From NCBI GenBank assembly GCA_947587615.1, contig CANPYC010000014.1:1-54006 (forward strand): a stretch of DNA of 54,006 bases, read 5' to 3'. The DNA is from Candidatus Gastranaerophilales bacterium. Its GTDB lineage: Bacteria > Cyanobacteriota > Vampirovibrionia > Gastranaerophilales > Gastranaerophilaceae. The position numbers were made by a program, and so were the translations under genes. Every line of letters begins with the position of its first letter. Positions within the stretch are counted from its first letter, which is position 1. The notes under the pieces are model-generated. The model worked only from the letters and a program-made list of their open reading frames with translations. It was not told the origin of the DNA and made no database searches. Positions 33,106-41,588 of the stretch are shown one piece after another.

Positions 33106-35427
33106 TTAAATCATCTTATAAACCTTAAACTCACCGGGTTTTAATTCATTAAATGCAATTTCTCTCTCAATCGGCTTTTCAAGCGGTTTTTCTTTAAATT
33201 CGCATTTATTCATTTCATCATTTGAAAATTCAAAATATGAAACCAATTTTTTACCCTGTTTTAATTTAACGGTATTATTTTTTGTTGTTGCGCCTTTTAC
33301 ATTCTTCTTTTCGCAGTGACCGTCGGGAAATTGTACATCTTTTAGCTCGCTTGGCGAGAAGTAATTTGCAACAATTAAATAGGTTATTTGCTGCGTATTT
33401 TTCTTTTGTTTTTCGTTATCGGGAACAATTTCCCAACATACAAAACCGTTAGCGTCCTGATTATGCAGCACGGCTCTACCTGAATTAATGAGCTCATCTC
33501 GTTGAGCAAAGCGGTTGAGTGCATTGAATTTTTCAAAGAAATCCCATTCGTTATTTCTTATCATTGAAATTTCTTTAGATATAACCCTTTCGATTCCGAC
33601 TCTTGTAAAGCTTTCGTCTCCATCAACAAAAAGTGTCGGGCGGGAAGCAAATTTACCTCCCGGTATGAATTTAATTTTGAACCATTTAAATAATGCCCCT
33701 TCCTCGCTGAGTTGTCCTGGGTATTGGTTGATTTCTCTAAATTCGCCATCTTGATTGTTATAAGTTTTCAAAATTGACAAAGGGTTATTTTTACCATTCT
33801 TTTGGTTGTATGTGGAAAGTCTTAAATTATCGTTTATCATCTGCTCGGGTGTTTTAATGCTTTGACAAACAATATCATCACCCCACAAAAGGTCAAATTT
33901 CATATCCTTGTGATATTCCTTAAAATATCCGTCCCAGAGCATATATTCGGCTAAAGTTGCGAAGTAGGGTATTCTTTTTTTAATATTTGAATTAATTTTT
34001 CCAAGAACTTTTGCAGGTATTCTATAACTCAAAGGCTGATCTTTTTTGTCTTGAGAAACTTCATCAACAATATGATCTATATGATCAACCCTAAAGCCGT
34101 CAAAATTATATTCTTTTTGAAGCATATCCGTATATTCAAGATAAAAATCTACTACTTCGGAGTTATATTTATTTAATTCAAAGTGATAGAAATAATATGG
34201 AGTTTGACAATCTAAATTTGCAAAGTGAGTTACATCTTCGCTTTTATAGTTGTAGTGTTTAAATATCGGATATTTTCTTCCTTTGCTCATCATATCAAAA
34301 ACGGGAACGCCCGCAGAACACCAAGCACCACCGGGCATTGTCCAAAGGTTCTCTTTTATTAATTCTTTTATTATTTCATCCTGACAAACAATATCATCTT
34401 CTGTTTTTGCAGGTTTTTTATTAACTCTTGTGATAATTTCAAGAGCTTTCTTTTGCAATTCTATTTGTTTTTGAGAAAAGCTCATCTTATAAGAAACAAG
34501 AATTTTATACTCTTTTATTTCCGCTTCGATTTCATCAGCGATTTTTTGTTGAATTGCACTGTACTTTTTTGGATTTCCGTTTAAATTTTCAATATAGAGT
34601 TTTTGAAGCGCAAATATGTCATCTTCATTATATTTATTTTCCTTAACAAGTTGAGCGCATAAAGCATTCAAATAGCCTATTATATTTGTTGTTGCTTCTT
34701 CAATATCTATCCAACGGGCTACATAGGGCTTTGATAAAACAACCTTTGAAAAACGGGCTGTTTGAGGAAGAATATCATAAATTACAGGGTGATTGCAAAG
34801 CTGTGCAAGCTCTATAAACAATTTAACCTGTGCTTTTGCGTCAAGCCCTAAAAACTTCATTAAATTATCATCTTGAAGTTTTGAAGAAACATCCGTTGCT
34901 TTAGGCAGATATGCGCAATCAAATTCTCTTGTGGAAAAAGGAATCAGATACAATGTAGTTGGCATTATGCCGAGTTTTTCATTTCCGCAATCAAGCCCAA
35001 CTAAACATTTAACCCAATCGATAAAATGTCCCGTGCATTCGCTTTGATTACCGTCGCCTAAAGCGCTTAAGGATAAAAGTTTAATGTTATGACCTTCGTG
35101 TTTAAACCAATTTGAATTTTTGATATTTTTCCTTGCAAGGACAGAAGGGTTTGTAAATTCAATAAATTTATTGTTTTGAATTGTTTTTGAATATTTCAGT
35201 TTTTCAATTAAGCAAAAAATCGCTTCTGCGGAATTTAATTCTTCCAAAATCTTGTAATGCGGATATGGAAGATAGCCATATTTTTCGATTATCTTAGAAA
35301 GATAGTCTTTTCTATCTTCTTTAATTTCATCAACTCTATATATCTGAGCAATTTTTGCAAGTAAAACATCCAATTCTTTTGACTTAAAATTTGCTTCATT
35401 ATTATTTTTCTTTAATAAATTTAACAT
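33106..35427 (-). CDS. GH13-like (alpha-amylase superfamily) protein
   Basis: 773 residues, no signal peptide. The GH13 nucleophile motif is visible as F-D-G-F-R-V-D-H-I-D-H (Asp448), and the acid/base Glu as F-A-T-L-A-E-Y (Glu494). An earlier P-V-I-Y-D-I-L-P-Q-T (about 214-223) sits at the region-I position (normally D-x-x-x-N-H). The remaining sequence is unlike ordinary amylases, with a large N-terminal region (1-200) and a helical insert (about 265-360). It is probably a cytosolic glucan or sugar-active enzyme; specificity cannot be read. A monocistronic gene with its own terminator at 33053-33081. Confidence 0.7.
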   Translation of the reverse strand: MLNLLKKNNNEANFKSKELDVLLAKIAQIYRVDEIKEDRKDYLSKIIEKYGYLPYPHYKILEELNSAEAIFCLIEKLKYSKTIQNNKFIEFTNPSVLARKNIKNSNWFKHEGHNIKLLSLSALGDGNQSECTGHFIDWVKCLVGLDCGNEKLGIMPTTLYLIPFSTREFDCAYLPKATDVSSKLQDDNLMKFLGLDAKAQVKLFIELAQLCNHPVIYDILPQTARFSKVVLSKPYVARWIDIEEATTNIIGYLNALCAQLVKENKYNEDDIFALQKLYIENLNGNPKKYSAIQQKIADEIEAEIKEYKILVSYKMSFSQKQIELQKKALEIITRVNKKPAKTEDDIVCQDEIIKELIKENLWTMPGGAWCSAGVPVFDMMSKGRKYPIFKHYNYKSEDVTHFANLDCQTPYYFYHFELNKYNSEVVDFYLEYTDMLQKEYNFDGFRVDHIDHIVDEVSQDKKDQPLSYRIPAKVLGKINSNIKKRIPYFATLAEYMLWDGYFKEYHKDMKFDLLWGDDIVCQSIKTPEQMINDNLRLSTYNQKNGKNNPLSILKTYNNQDGEFREINQYPGQLSEEGALFKWFKIKFIPGGKFASRPTLFVDGDESFTRVGIERVISKEISMIRNNEWDFFEKFNALNRFAQRDELINSGRAVLHNQDANGFVCWEIVPDNEKQKKNTQQITYLIVANYFSPSELKDVQFPDGHCEKKNVKGATTKNNTVKLKQGKKLVSYFEFSNDEMNKCEFKEKPLEKPIEREIAFNELKPGEFKVYKMI

Positions 35428-35564
35428 AAAAACCTCTATCCCCCATAAAATTATTCTATCAGAAAAAAAACAATGAAACTTAATTGATACAATATTTAAT
35501 ATTTTAAGATTAGTTTTTGTTTAAACCTGTTTACTTTAAGCTATAGCAATATATCATACTAAGA

Positions 35565-37016
35565 TTATATTTTTCCTAAAATCGTAAGCTTGTATTCAAG
35601 AGCTATTTCTTCAAAGCTGACAACGGGAATATCCATAAAAAGTTGAGAAACAAGTATAAAAATTATTTGCCTGTATTGATGATTTGTGATTATAATTGCG
35701 TTTTGTTCAATTATATCTTTTTTAAGCTCTTTTAAAACTTTTCTTAATTTTGAAAATTTGGACAGGTCTATTCTTACGTTTGAGTCTGTTTCGTTCGTTT
35801 GTTTTTCAAGTAAACTCAAAGTATCTTCATCAATTTCATAGGCAAAAATTTCTTTGTCTTTGTTTGCAACCGAGTTTGAAATCTGCCTTGCCATAGAAAG
35901 CCTTAAACGCTCTAATAAGTCCGACTTGTTGGGGTCGTCTGAAAAATCATTCAGTTTTTCAAAAATATAGACAATATCTTTAACCCCAACCCTCTCTCTA
36001 ATCAGTTGAGTAAGGATATATTTAAGCTCTGAAAGGCTTAAAAAATCTCCAACGGTTGAATCGGTTAAAAATGAATTTTGAGTGTTTAAATAATCAATAT
36101 ATCTGTTTAAGTCGTTATAATCAAAGATTTCATCAACATGAGAAATTGAGTAATATTTTAAATAATTTGCAATATATTCGGCAGCTTCAAGTCCTTCCAC
36201 CCAAAAATTTGCGCAATCTTCTTTTTTAACCCATATTATTTTTCTTTTTGTCAAAGGGTCTTTTTCTTTAATTGAATGTTTTGGTGCTTTATCAACATTC
36301 AATTCATCCTCATAAAACATTATATAGTTAGGATAAGCCTTTGAAGAAGCAACACTTACCCCATGGATATTTATTGTAAATTCGTATTCATCAAGCGAAG
36401 AATTTTCAATGAATTGAACCTTAGGAATAATATAACCCAACTCCTGTGTTAAATCCTGTCTTGTTTTAACAACTTGAGAAAGAAGGTTTTTCTCGTTTGA
36501 AAAATCACAAACGCTGTAACATTCGCTCGACAAGCTTATTGATAATTTTTCTTCGCCTAAAAACTTCGCCATCTTAGACGGCGCTAAGACATCTTTTAAA
36601 TCTCTTTTTAAGTCATTAAGCTCATCTATATCTTTTTTAATTTCATCGTTTAAAAGTTCTCGCTCGGTGTCTTTAGAGCTTTCTAAAAATTTTTTAACAC
36701 GTTCGATTTTTTCTTTTTTATCTTTAATTTTTTTTTGAAGATTTAAACAAAGCTCGTAAGGCTCTTCTTTAGAATAAAGCATACGCTCAACAGTGCTTCT
36801 GAAGTTGATAATATCATCATCAACTTCATCGGGTGCGTTTTCAACTTCTCTTACAAAAATACAATTATAAACTATTTTTGAATTTTGCTCTGCTTCATAT
36901 ATTGAATACAACTCCCAGCCCGTAGTTGACATCGCATTAAGTGTATTTTCAAGCAACGCTGTTTCATCCGTCGGGATTGATTTTATAGAAAATTCTTGTC
37001 TGAATTGTTTTGCCAT
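35565..37016 (-). CDS. Soluble FlhA C-domain paralogue with N-terminal DUF4177-like domain and coiled coil
   Basis: 483 residues, no membrane segment. Residues 1-57 have a DUF4177-like pattern (ending T-G-W-E-L-Y-S-I-Y and I-F-V-R-E), 85-143 a charged coiled coil, and 150-483 align by eye with the cytoplasmic domain of the FlhA encoded at 49567-51654. Matching blocks: T-Q-E-L-G-Y-I-I-P-K versus T-D-D-L-G-Y-I-I-P-N; L-T-Q-L-I-R-E-R-V-G-V-K-D-I-V-Y-I-F-E-K versus F-V-N-L-I-R-E-K-V-S-I-K-D-V-I-F-I-F-E-R; and L-L-E-R-L-R-L-S-M-A-R-Q-I versus I-L-S-E-R-L-R-A-A-L-G-R-Q-I. FlhA-C is the docking ring for export chaperones, so a free copy might hold, compete for or relay cargo. Known examples of this architecture are unknown to me. 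Confidence 0.85.
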   Translation of the reverse strand: MAKQFRQEFSIKSIPTDETALLENTLNAMSTTGWELYSIYEAEQNSKIVYNCIFVREVENAPDEVDDDIINFRSTVERMLYSKEEPYELCLNLQKKIKDKKEKIERVKKFLESSKDTERELLNDEIKKDIDELNDLKRDLKDVLAPSKMAKFLGEEKLSISLSSECYSVCDFSNEKNLLSQVVKTRQDLTQELGYIIPKVQFIENSSLDEYEFTINIHGVSVASSKAYPNYIMFYEDELNVDKAPKHSIKEKDPLTKRKIIWVKKEDCANFWVEGLEAAEYIANYLKYYSISHVDEIFDYNDLNRYIDYLNTQNSFLTDSTVGDFLSLSELKYILTQLIRERVGVKDIVYIFEKLNDFSDDPNKSDLLERLRLSMARQISNSVANKDKEIFAYEIDEDTLSLLEKQTNETDSNVRIDLSKFSKLRKVLKELKKDIIEQNAIIITNHQYRQIIFILVSQLFMDIPVVSFEEIALEYKLTILGKI

Positions 37017-37079
37017 ATTTATATATTACCACGTAAAAAATATTATGATATGATTAAAATATTAATTATGGGGTAAATT

Positions 37080-37691
37080 ATGAATTTTACTAAAAAATAT
37101 TTGGATTTTTGTTTCAATAAGGAAAATTTAATTGCGCTTTTTGCTCTTGTTTTAAGCGCTTTTTTAATTTTATTTTTTGACTTACGTGAAATTTATGAAA
37201 ACAGTCTTTTGGAAAATGTTCAGCTAATTATTCTTTTTGCTTCTTTTATATATTGCTTTAGAGCTAAAAAATATAAAATATTTTTTCATATTGTTGCTAT
37301 GGTTGTTTTTTTGATGTTTCTAAGAGAAATAAGCTATGGCAGAGTATTTTTACCAAAACCGCCCGGAGGCGGGGTTGATGCGATGTATCCGTGGTCGCAT
37401 TATAAATATGGCTTTTTGGTTGATTATATTGTGGGTTTATATATAGCGGTCGGCACATTATACGGAATTATTAAAAAAGTTTGGATTGATATATTTGAAA
37501 TTGTTAAAAATATAAAATTTCCTTTTTGGAGTTTGTTTTCAGGCTTAATTTGCGTAATTATTCAAATTGTTTCTGAGGGCAAATTTCATAATTCATGTAT
37601 TGAAGAAACAGCTGAGCTTGTTTTGTATTGCTTAATTTTTGCTGTTATCGCAATATACGTTAAAAAAATTAATAGTCTTGAAGGAAAATAA
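37080..37691 (+). CDS. Integral membrane protein, unknown function
   Basis: 203 residues with about five to six membrane helices. A conserved-looking central loop reads L-R-E-I-S-Y-G-R-V-F and P-P-G-G-G-V-D-A-M-Y-P-W-S-H-Y-K-Y-G, probably facing one side of the membrane. No transporter or enzyme family recognised. It precedes galE by one base, so a role in envelope polysaccharide metabolism is possible but unsupported by motifs. Confidence 0.65.
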   Translation: MNFTKKYLDFCFNKENLIALFALVLSAFLILFFDLREIYENSLLENVQLIILFASFIYCFRAKKYKIFFHIVAMVVFLMFLREISYGRVFLPKPPGGGVDAMYPWSHYKYGFLVDYIVGLYIAVGTLYGIIKKVWIDIFEIVKNIKFPFWSLFSGLICVIIQIVSEGKFHNSCIEETAELVLYCLIFAVIAIYVKKINSLEGK

Positions 37692-37692
37692 A

Positions 37693-38697
37693 ATGTCTGA
37701 TTTAATTTTAATTACAGGTGCAGCAGGATACATAGGAAGTCATTGCGCCTTAGCACTTTTAGAAAAGGGTTTTAAACTTGTCATTGTTGATAATCTTTCA
37801 ACGGGGCATATTGAAACAATTGAAACATTAAAAAAATATGGCTCGATAAAATTTTACAATAAAGATTTGATTAATCTTTTAACACTTGACGAGGTTTTTA
37901 AAGAGAATAAAATTGAAGCGGTCTTTCACTTTGCGGCATATTCTCAAGTTGCGGAGTCGGTTAAAAATCCGAAAAAATATTATGAAAATAATATCATAGG
38001 AACGCTTAATCTGCTTAGCAAAATGCTTGAATATGATATCAAAAAGTTTATATTTTCTTCAACTGCCGCAACTTATGGAGAACCTAAATACACTCCGATT
38101 GACGAAAATCATCCCCAAGAACCTGTTAATCCTTACGGAAGAACAAAACTGTTTATTGAAAAAATTTTGGATGATTACGATAAAGCCTACGGCTTAAAAT
38201 CCGTAAGGTTAAGATACTTTAATGCTGCGGGAGCTGACAGCAAAACCAGAATTGGCGAATGGCACAACCCCGAGACGCATTTAATTCCGAATATTTTAAA
38301 ATCTGTTTTTGAAAAAGGAAAAACCTTTGAACTTTATGGGGATAACTATAACACTAAAGACGGCACCTGTGAAAGAGATTATATAAATATTGAAGATTTA
38401 ATCAATGCGCATATTTTAGCCTATGAATATTTATCGAACGGCGCAAAAACAAACTTTTTCAATCTTGGTTTAAGCAAAGGAATTACGGTTAGAGAGGTTT
38501 TTGAGAGTTGCGAAAAAATAACAAACAAAAAAATTCCTCTAAAAATTATGCCAAAAAGAGAAGGTGACCCCATGAGGCTGGTTGCGGATAATTCAAAGGC
38601 GCAAAAAATTCTAAATTGGAAGCCTCAAAATAATCTTGAAAAAAGCATAAAAACCGCTTATGAGTGGGAGAAAAAACTTCAGGGAAAGGAGTTATAA
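37693..38697 (+). CDS. galE: UDP-glucose 4-epimerase
   Basis: 334 residues from the ATG at 37693 (AAGGAAA just upstream; the frame is open further left inside the previous gene). Extended SDR: G-A-A-G-Y-I-G-S-H near the start, F-H-F-A-A-Y, the catalytic S-S-T-A-A-T-Y-G and Y-G-R-T-K with the active Tyr and Lys, and R-Y-F-N-A-A-G-A. It interconverts UDP-glucose and UDP-galactose in the cytosol for glycans. The first copy of the three-copy repeat follows 9 bp after the stop. Confidence 0.95.
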   Translation: MSDLILITGAAGYIGSHCALALLEKGFKLVIVDNLSTGHIETIETLKKYGSIKFYNKDLINLLTLDEVFKENKIEAVFHFAAYSQVAESVKNPKKYYENNIIGTLNLLSKMLEYDIKKFIFSSTAATYGEPKYTPIDENHPQEPVNPYGRTKLFIEKILDDYDKAYGLKSVRLRYFNAAGADSKTRIGEWHNPETHLIPNILKSVFEKGKTFELYGDNYNTKDGTCERDYINIEDLINAHILAYEYLSNGAKTNFFNLGLSKGITVREVFESCEKITNKKIPLKIMPKREGDPMRLVADNSKAQKILNWKPQNNLEKSIKTAYEWEKKLQGKEL

Positions 38698-38706
38698 TAT
38701 AAAGTA

Positions 38707-38850
38707 TTAAGTTTTGTAAAGAAATAATCTTTATTTAGCAATTCAATAATTTAAATATACTTTATATATATGTAAGACATAAATAACCTCCCCCTACACA
38801 TAAAGTTTTATATAAAGTTTTAACCTCTCCATTAGCGAGAGGCTTTTTAT
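38707..38850 (+). repeat. Three-copy intergenic element, copy 1 (candidate small RNA with terminator)
   Basis: About 144 bp. It shares an almost identical left half with copy 2 (40336-40469): TTAAGTTTTGTAAAGAAATA, then TTTATATATATGTAAGACAT, then a C-rich AACCTCCCCC. It ends in the stem-loop ACCTCTCC-ATTAGC-GAGAGG followed by T5 (38822-38848). Read as a unit: AT-rich promoter-like part, short transcript with an exposed C-rich segment, rho-independent terminator. It may equally be just the galE terminator region in a MITE-like repeat. Confidence 0.75.
38822..38848 (+). terminator. Terminator within element copy 1
   Basis: CCTCTC-CATTAGC-GAGAGG followed by CTTTTTATT; the same hairpin recurs at 40441-40467. 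Confidence 0.85.
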
Positions 38851-38893
38851 TATTTAAGGGTAGTGGTTTATAAGGTGAAATTTTATAGCGAAG

Positions 38894-39070
38894 ATTTGTG
38901 GGTAAAAATTTGGCAAAAATTACTCACAAATAATTTAGCGTTACCTCTATTACACGCAAAAAAATTTGTGGGTAAAAATTTGACAAAAATTACTCACAAA
39001 TAATTTAGCGTTACCTCTATTACACGCAAAAAAATTTGTGGGTAAAAATTTGACAAAAATTACTCACAAA
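38894..39070 (+). repeat. 70-bp tandem repeat with operator-like palindromes at the Fic promoter
   Basis: Two and a half copies with a period of 70 bp (starts 38894, 38964, 39034). Each carries the imperfect inverted repeat TTTGTGGGTAA ... TTACTCACAAA around a TTGACA-like or TTGGCA core. The copies are separated by a 27-bp spacer with AATTTAGCGTTACCTCTATT. The third palindrome ends only 14 bp before the TATAAT of the Fic gene. This looks like a three-site operator or three hairpins in tandem. Confidence 0.85.
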
Positions 39071-39089
39071 ATTAAAAATCTGTTATAAT
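39060..39089 (+). promoter_or_regulatory. Probable Fic promoter overlapped by the last palindrome
   Basis: TATAAT at 39084-39089 with TTACTC about 18 bp upstream as a weak -35; the -35 lies inside the right arm of the third inverted repeat. Binding there would block RNA polymerase. The gene's ribosome site AAGGAGC follows at about 39108-39114. Confidence 0.45.
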
Positions 39090-39121
39090 AAATTTATAAT
39101 TACTATTAAGGAGCGCTAAAA

Positions 39122-40228
39122 ATGTCTTACACACCATCTAAACCTAAAGCAATCAGCGAAATTGAAGTTGATTTTTCTTCTTTAATTTCTTTAATGGGTA
39201 TGGCTCATAGTACCTTATCTAATTATAACGGTGCGCTAAGTCATTTAGTTAACCCTGAAATTCTTTTAGCTCCAATGACAACAAAAGAGTCTGCAATGTC
39301 ATCTCAAATTGAAGGTACGCAAGCAACATTCGCTGATGTTATGCAGCATGATGCAGGTGAAAATTTTGAAGTTTATAAGAAGAACGATATTCAAGAAGTG
39401 TTAAATTATAGAAACGCAATGGCTTATGCTGTTCAATTGCTCAATGAGCGCCCTTTTATTCATTTGAATATGGTTCGAGATATTCATAAAGTCTTGCTTC
39501 AAGGGGTTAGAGGGGAAAACAAAGCAAGGGGGGAATTTAGAAAAATTCAAAATTGGATTGGTGAAAAAAATTGCCCGATTGAAAAAGCAAGTTTTATTCC
39601 GCCCGCACCTAATGAAATAATTAGTTATTTAGATGAATGGGAAAAATTTATTAATTCAGATTATGTTGATTTATTGACTCAATTAGCTATTGTACATGCG
39701 CAATTTGAAATTATCCACCCTTTTTTAGACGGCAACGGAAGATTAGGGCGCTTATTAATTCCCATATTTTTATATTCAAAAAAATATTTATCTTACCCGA
39801 TTTTTTATTTGAGTGAATATTTTGAAAAACATAAAGATAATTATTATAAATATTTAAAAGGAATAACCCTTGAAAACGACTGGCAGAGCTGGATTAAATT
39901 TTTCTTGGAGGCAATTGTCAATCAGTCTAAAAATAATATATCAAAAGTTAATCAAATTTTAGAACTATATAACAGAATGAAAAATATTATTCTGCAAACA
40001 ACAAAATCTCAATATTGTTCAAATATTATTGATACAATGTTTTCAAAACCGATATTTACAACAGGCATTTTTTCAAGTATGACAAATATTACAAACAGAA
40101 AAACCGCAAATTTAATCTTGCAAAAATTAGCGGAAAAAAATGTTATAGTTTTAATTCGTGAAGCAATCGGAAGCAAGGGAAATCTTTATTCTTTTCAAGA
40201 ATTGATTGATATTATAGATAAGGATTAA
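39122..40228 (+). CDS. Fic family protein (probable AMP transferase), self-inhibited type
   Basis: 368 residues. N-terminal Fic_N region has S-A-M-S-S-Q-I-E-G-T, matching the (S/T)-x-x-x-E-(G/N) inhibitory helix (Ser60, Glu64), so it is class II with the inhibitor built in. The Fic core motif H-P-F-L-D-G-N-G-R-L-G-R spans 199-210 with the catalytic His199. The C-terminus (about 300-368) looks like a winged helix. Fic enzymes usually AMPylate a hydroxyl on a target protein. No separate antitoxin gene is adjacent. The gene sits between two direct copies of an intergenic element and behind a repeated operator-like array, which suggests autoregulation and a mobile or duplicated cassette. Confidence 0.93.
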   Translation: MSYTPSKPKAISEIEVDFSSLISLMGMAHSTLSNYNGALSHLVNPEILLAPMTTKESAMSSQIEGTQATFADVMQHDAGENFEVYKKNDIQEVLNYRNAMAYAVQLLNERPFIHLNMVRDIHKVLLQGVRGENKARGEFRKIQNWIGEKNCPIEKASFIPPAPNEIISYLDEWEKFINSDYVDLLTQLAIVHAQFEIIHPFLDGNGRLGRLLIPIFLYSKKYLSYPIFYLSEYFEKHKDNYYKYLKGITLENDWQSWIKFFLEAIVNQSKNNISKVNQILELYNRMKNIILQTTKSQYCSNIIDTMFSKPIFTTGIFSSMTNITNRKTANLILQKLAEKNVIVLIREAIGSKGNLYSFQELIDIIDKD

Positions 40229-40335
40229 GTTATTATAAATTAATTATAGGGGTTGCTTGCGATATAGAGTATTTTTTAAGGTGATTGCTTAGGTAATTGT
40301 TTAGATGTTTATTTAGGCGATTGTTTAGTTAATTG
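40229..40335 (+). repeat. Degenerate GATTG-TTAG repeats after the Fic gene
   Basis: Between 40280 and 40335 the sequence cycles through imperfect units of the type GATTGCTTAGGTAATTGTTT, then GCGATTGTTTAGTTAATTGT. Function unknown. No ORF here; this is part of the 302-bp gap between Fic and queA, whose remainder is element copy 2. Confidence 0.45.
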
Positions 40336-40469
40336 TTAAGTTTTGTAAAGAAATAATCTTTATTTAGCAATTCTATAAAAGAAATATACTTTATATATAT
40401 GTAAGACATAAATAACCTCCCCCCTACGTATAAAGTTTTAACCTCTCCATTAGCGAGAGGCTTTTTATT
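40336..40469 (+). repeat. Three-copy intergenic element, copy 2
   Basis: About 134 bp, direct repeat of 38707-38850 with a 9-10 bp deletion before the hairpin. It keeps TTATATATATGTAAGACATA, the C-rich AACCTCCCCCC and the terminator (40441-40467). The copies on both sides of the Fic gene are in the same orientation, so recombination between them would remove or duplicate the Fic gene. Confidence 0.75.
40441..40467 (+). terminator. Terminator within element copy 2
   Basis: Same hairpin as copy 1: CCTCTC-CATTAGC-GAGAGG, then CTTTTTATT. Confidence 0.85.
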
Positions 40470-40530
40470 GCCTGAATAAGAGGTTTTATTGTTTAAGTGT
40501 CGGCTTTTATCTTCATGTTTAATTTTACTT

Positions 40531-41586
40531 TCATCTTTCAATAAACATGCAATCGCCATAGCTAAAAAAGCGGTATTTTTCATCAACTGCCTTTTTGTAT
40601 GCGCTCATAACAAAATCCTTACCTGCAAAAGCGCAAACAAGCATAATAAGCGTTGATTTGGGAAGATGAAAATTAGTTATTAATTTATCAACCGATTTTA
40701 TTTCATAAGGCGGATAGATAAAAATATTTGTTGCATCTTTTGTTGCAATGATTTTTCCATATTTTTGAACTGTTGCTTCTAAACACCTTAAAACCGTTGT
40801 ACCGACTGCAATTATTGAAGCACCTTCTCGCTTATTTTCAATTATTTCTTGAGTTTTAGATGATATTATAAAACTCTCAAAGTGCATTGTATGATTTTCA
40901 ATTTCGTCAACTTTAACGGGCATAAATGTTCCTAAACCGACGTTTAGAGTAATGTATGCAATTTTTACACCCTTGTTTTTAATTTTTTCAAGCAATTCTT
41001 TGCTAAAATGCAACCCTGCGGTAGGAGAAGCAACGGAGCCAATATTTTTTGCAAAAACCGTTTGATAATCATTTTTATCTTCTTCGTTTGCATTCCTTGA
41101 AATATAAGGAGGTAGAGGAATTGAGCCGTATTTATCTAAAAGAGAATAAATATCATCACCGCTATAAATAAGCTCAACCACAACTTTTGGGATTTCATTT
41201 TCAGAGTTTGCGCTCAACCTTTCAACAAGTTTAATTTTAAAATCGTCGCTAACTTCTAAAACCTCGTCACCAGCTACTCTTTTAGCGTTTTTTGTCAAAG
41301 CTTCCCAATGATTATTGTTGTCAAGAGGGTTAAGCAAAAATACTTCAACTTTTGCTCCCGTCTTTCTTTTTGCAATAACTCGGGCGGGATAAACCTTTGT
41401 ATCATTCAAAACAAGGATATCATCTTTTTTTAGCAAGTCTAAAACATTATAAAAATAAAGGTTTTTAATCTCTTTGCTTTTTGAATTAAGATACATCATT
41501 GCGCAATTTTCTCTATCTTTAAGAGGTTTTTGAGCAATTAATTCATCAGGCAAATAATAGTTAAAATCATTTGTTTTAAGACCCAT
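40531..41586 (-). CDS. queA: tRNA S-adenosylmethionine ribosyltransferase-isomerase
   Basis: 351 residues, standard length. N-terminal F-N-Y-Y-L-P-D-E-L-I-A-Q-K-P is the usual QueA opening. D-T-K-V-Y-P-A-R and A-S-P-T-A-G-L-H-F and F-H-L-P-K-S-T-L-I-M-L-V-C-A-F-A-G follow as in the family. It adds epoxyqueuosine to tRNA wobble G34 after Tgt. It lies 2 bp after gcvPB on the same strand, in an apparent operon. Confidence 0.95.
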   Translation of the reverse strand: MGLKTNDFNYYLPDELIAQKPLKDRENCAMMYLNSKSKEIKNLYFYNVLDLLKKDDILVLNDTKVYPARVIAKRKTGAKVEVFLLNPLDNNNHWEALTKNAKRVAGDEVLEVSDDFKIKLVERLSANSENEIPKVVVELIYSGDDIYSLLDKYGSIPLPPYISRNANEEDKNDYQTVFAKNIGSVASPTAGLHFSKELLEKIKNKGVKIAYITLNVGLGTFMPVKVDEIENHTMHFESFIISSKTQEIIENKREGASIIAVGTTVLRCLEATVQKYGKIIATKDATNIFIYPPYEIKSVDKLITNFHLPKSTLIMLVCAFAGKDFVMSAYKKAVDEKYRFFSYGDCMFIER

Positions 41587-41588
41587 AT

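Noticed and set aside
38894-39070. CRISPR-like array of 70-bp repeats
   Set aside because: The spacers are identical and only 2.5 copies exist; it is a tandem repeat with palindromes.
39122-40228. Two-gene Fic toxin-antitoxin system
   Set aside because: No antitoxin ORF beside it; the inhibitory S-x-x-x-E-G helix is within the protein.
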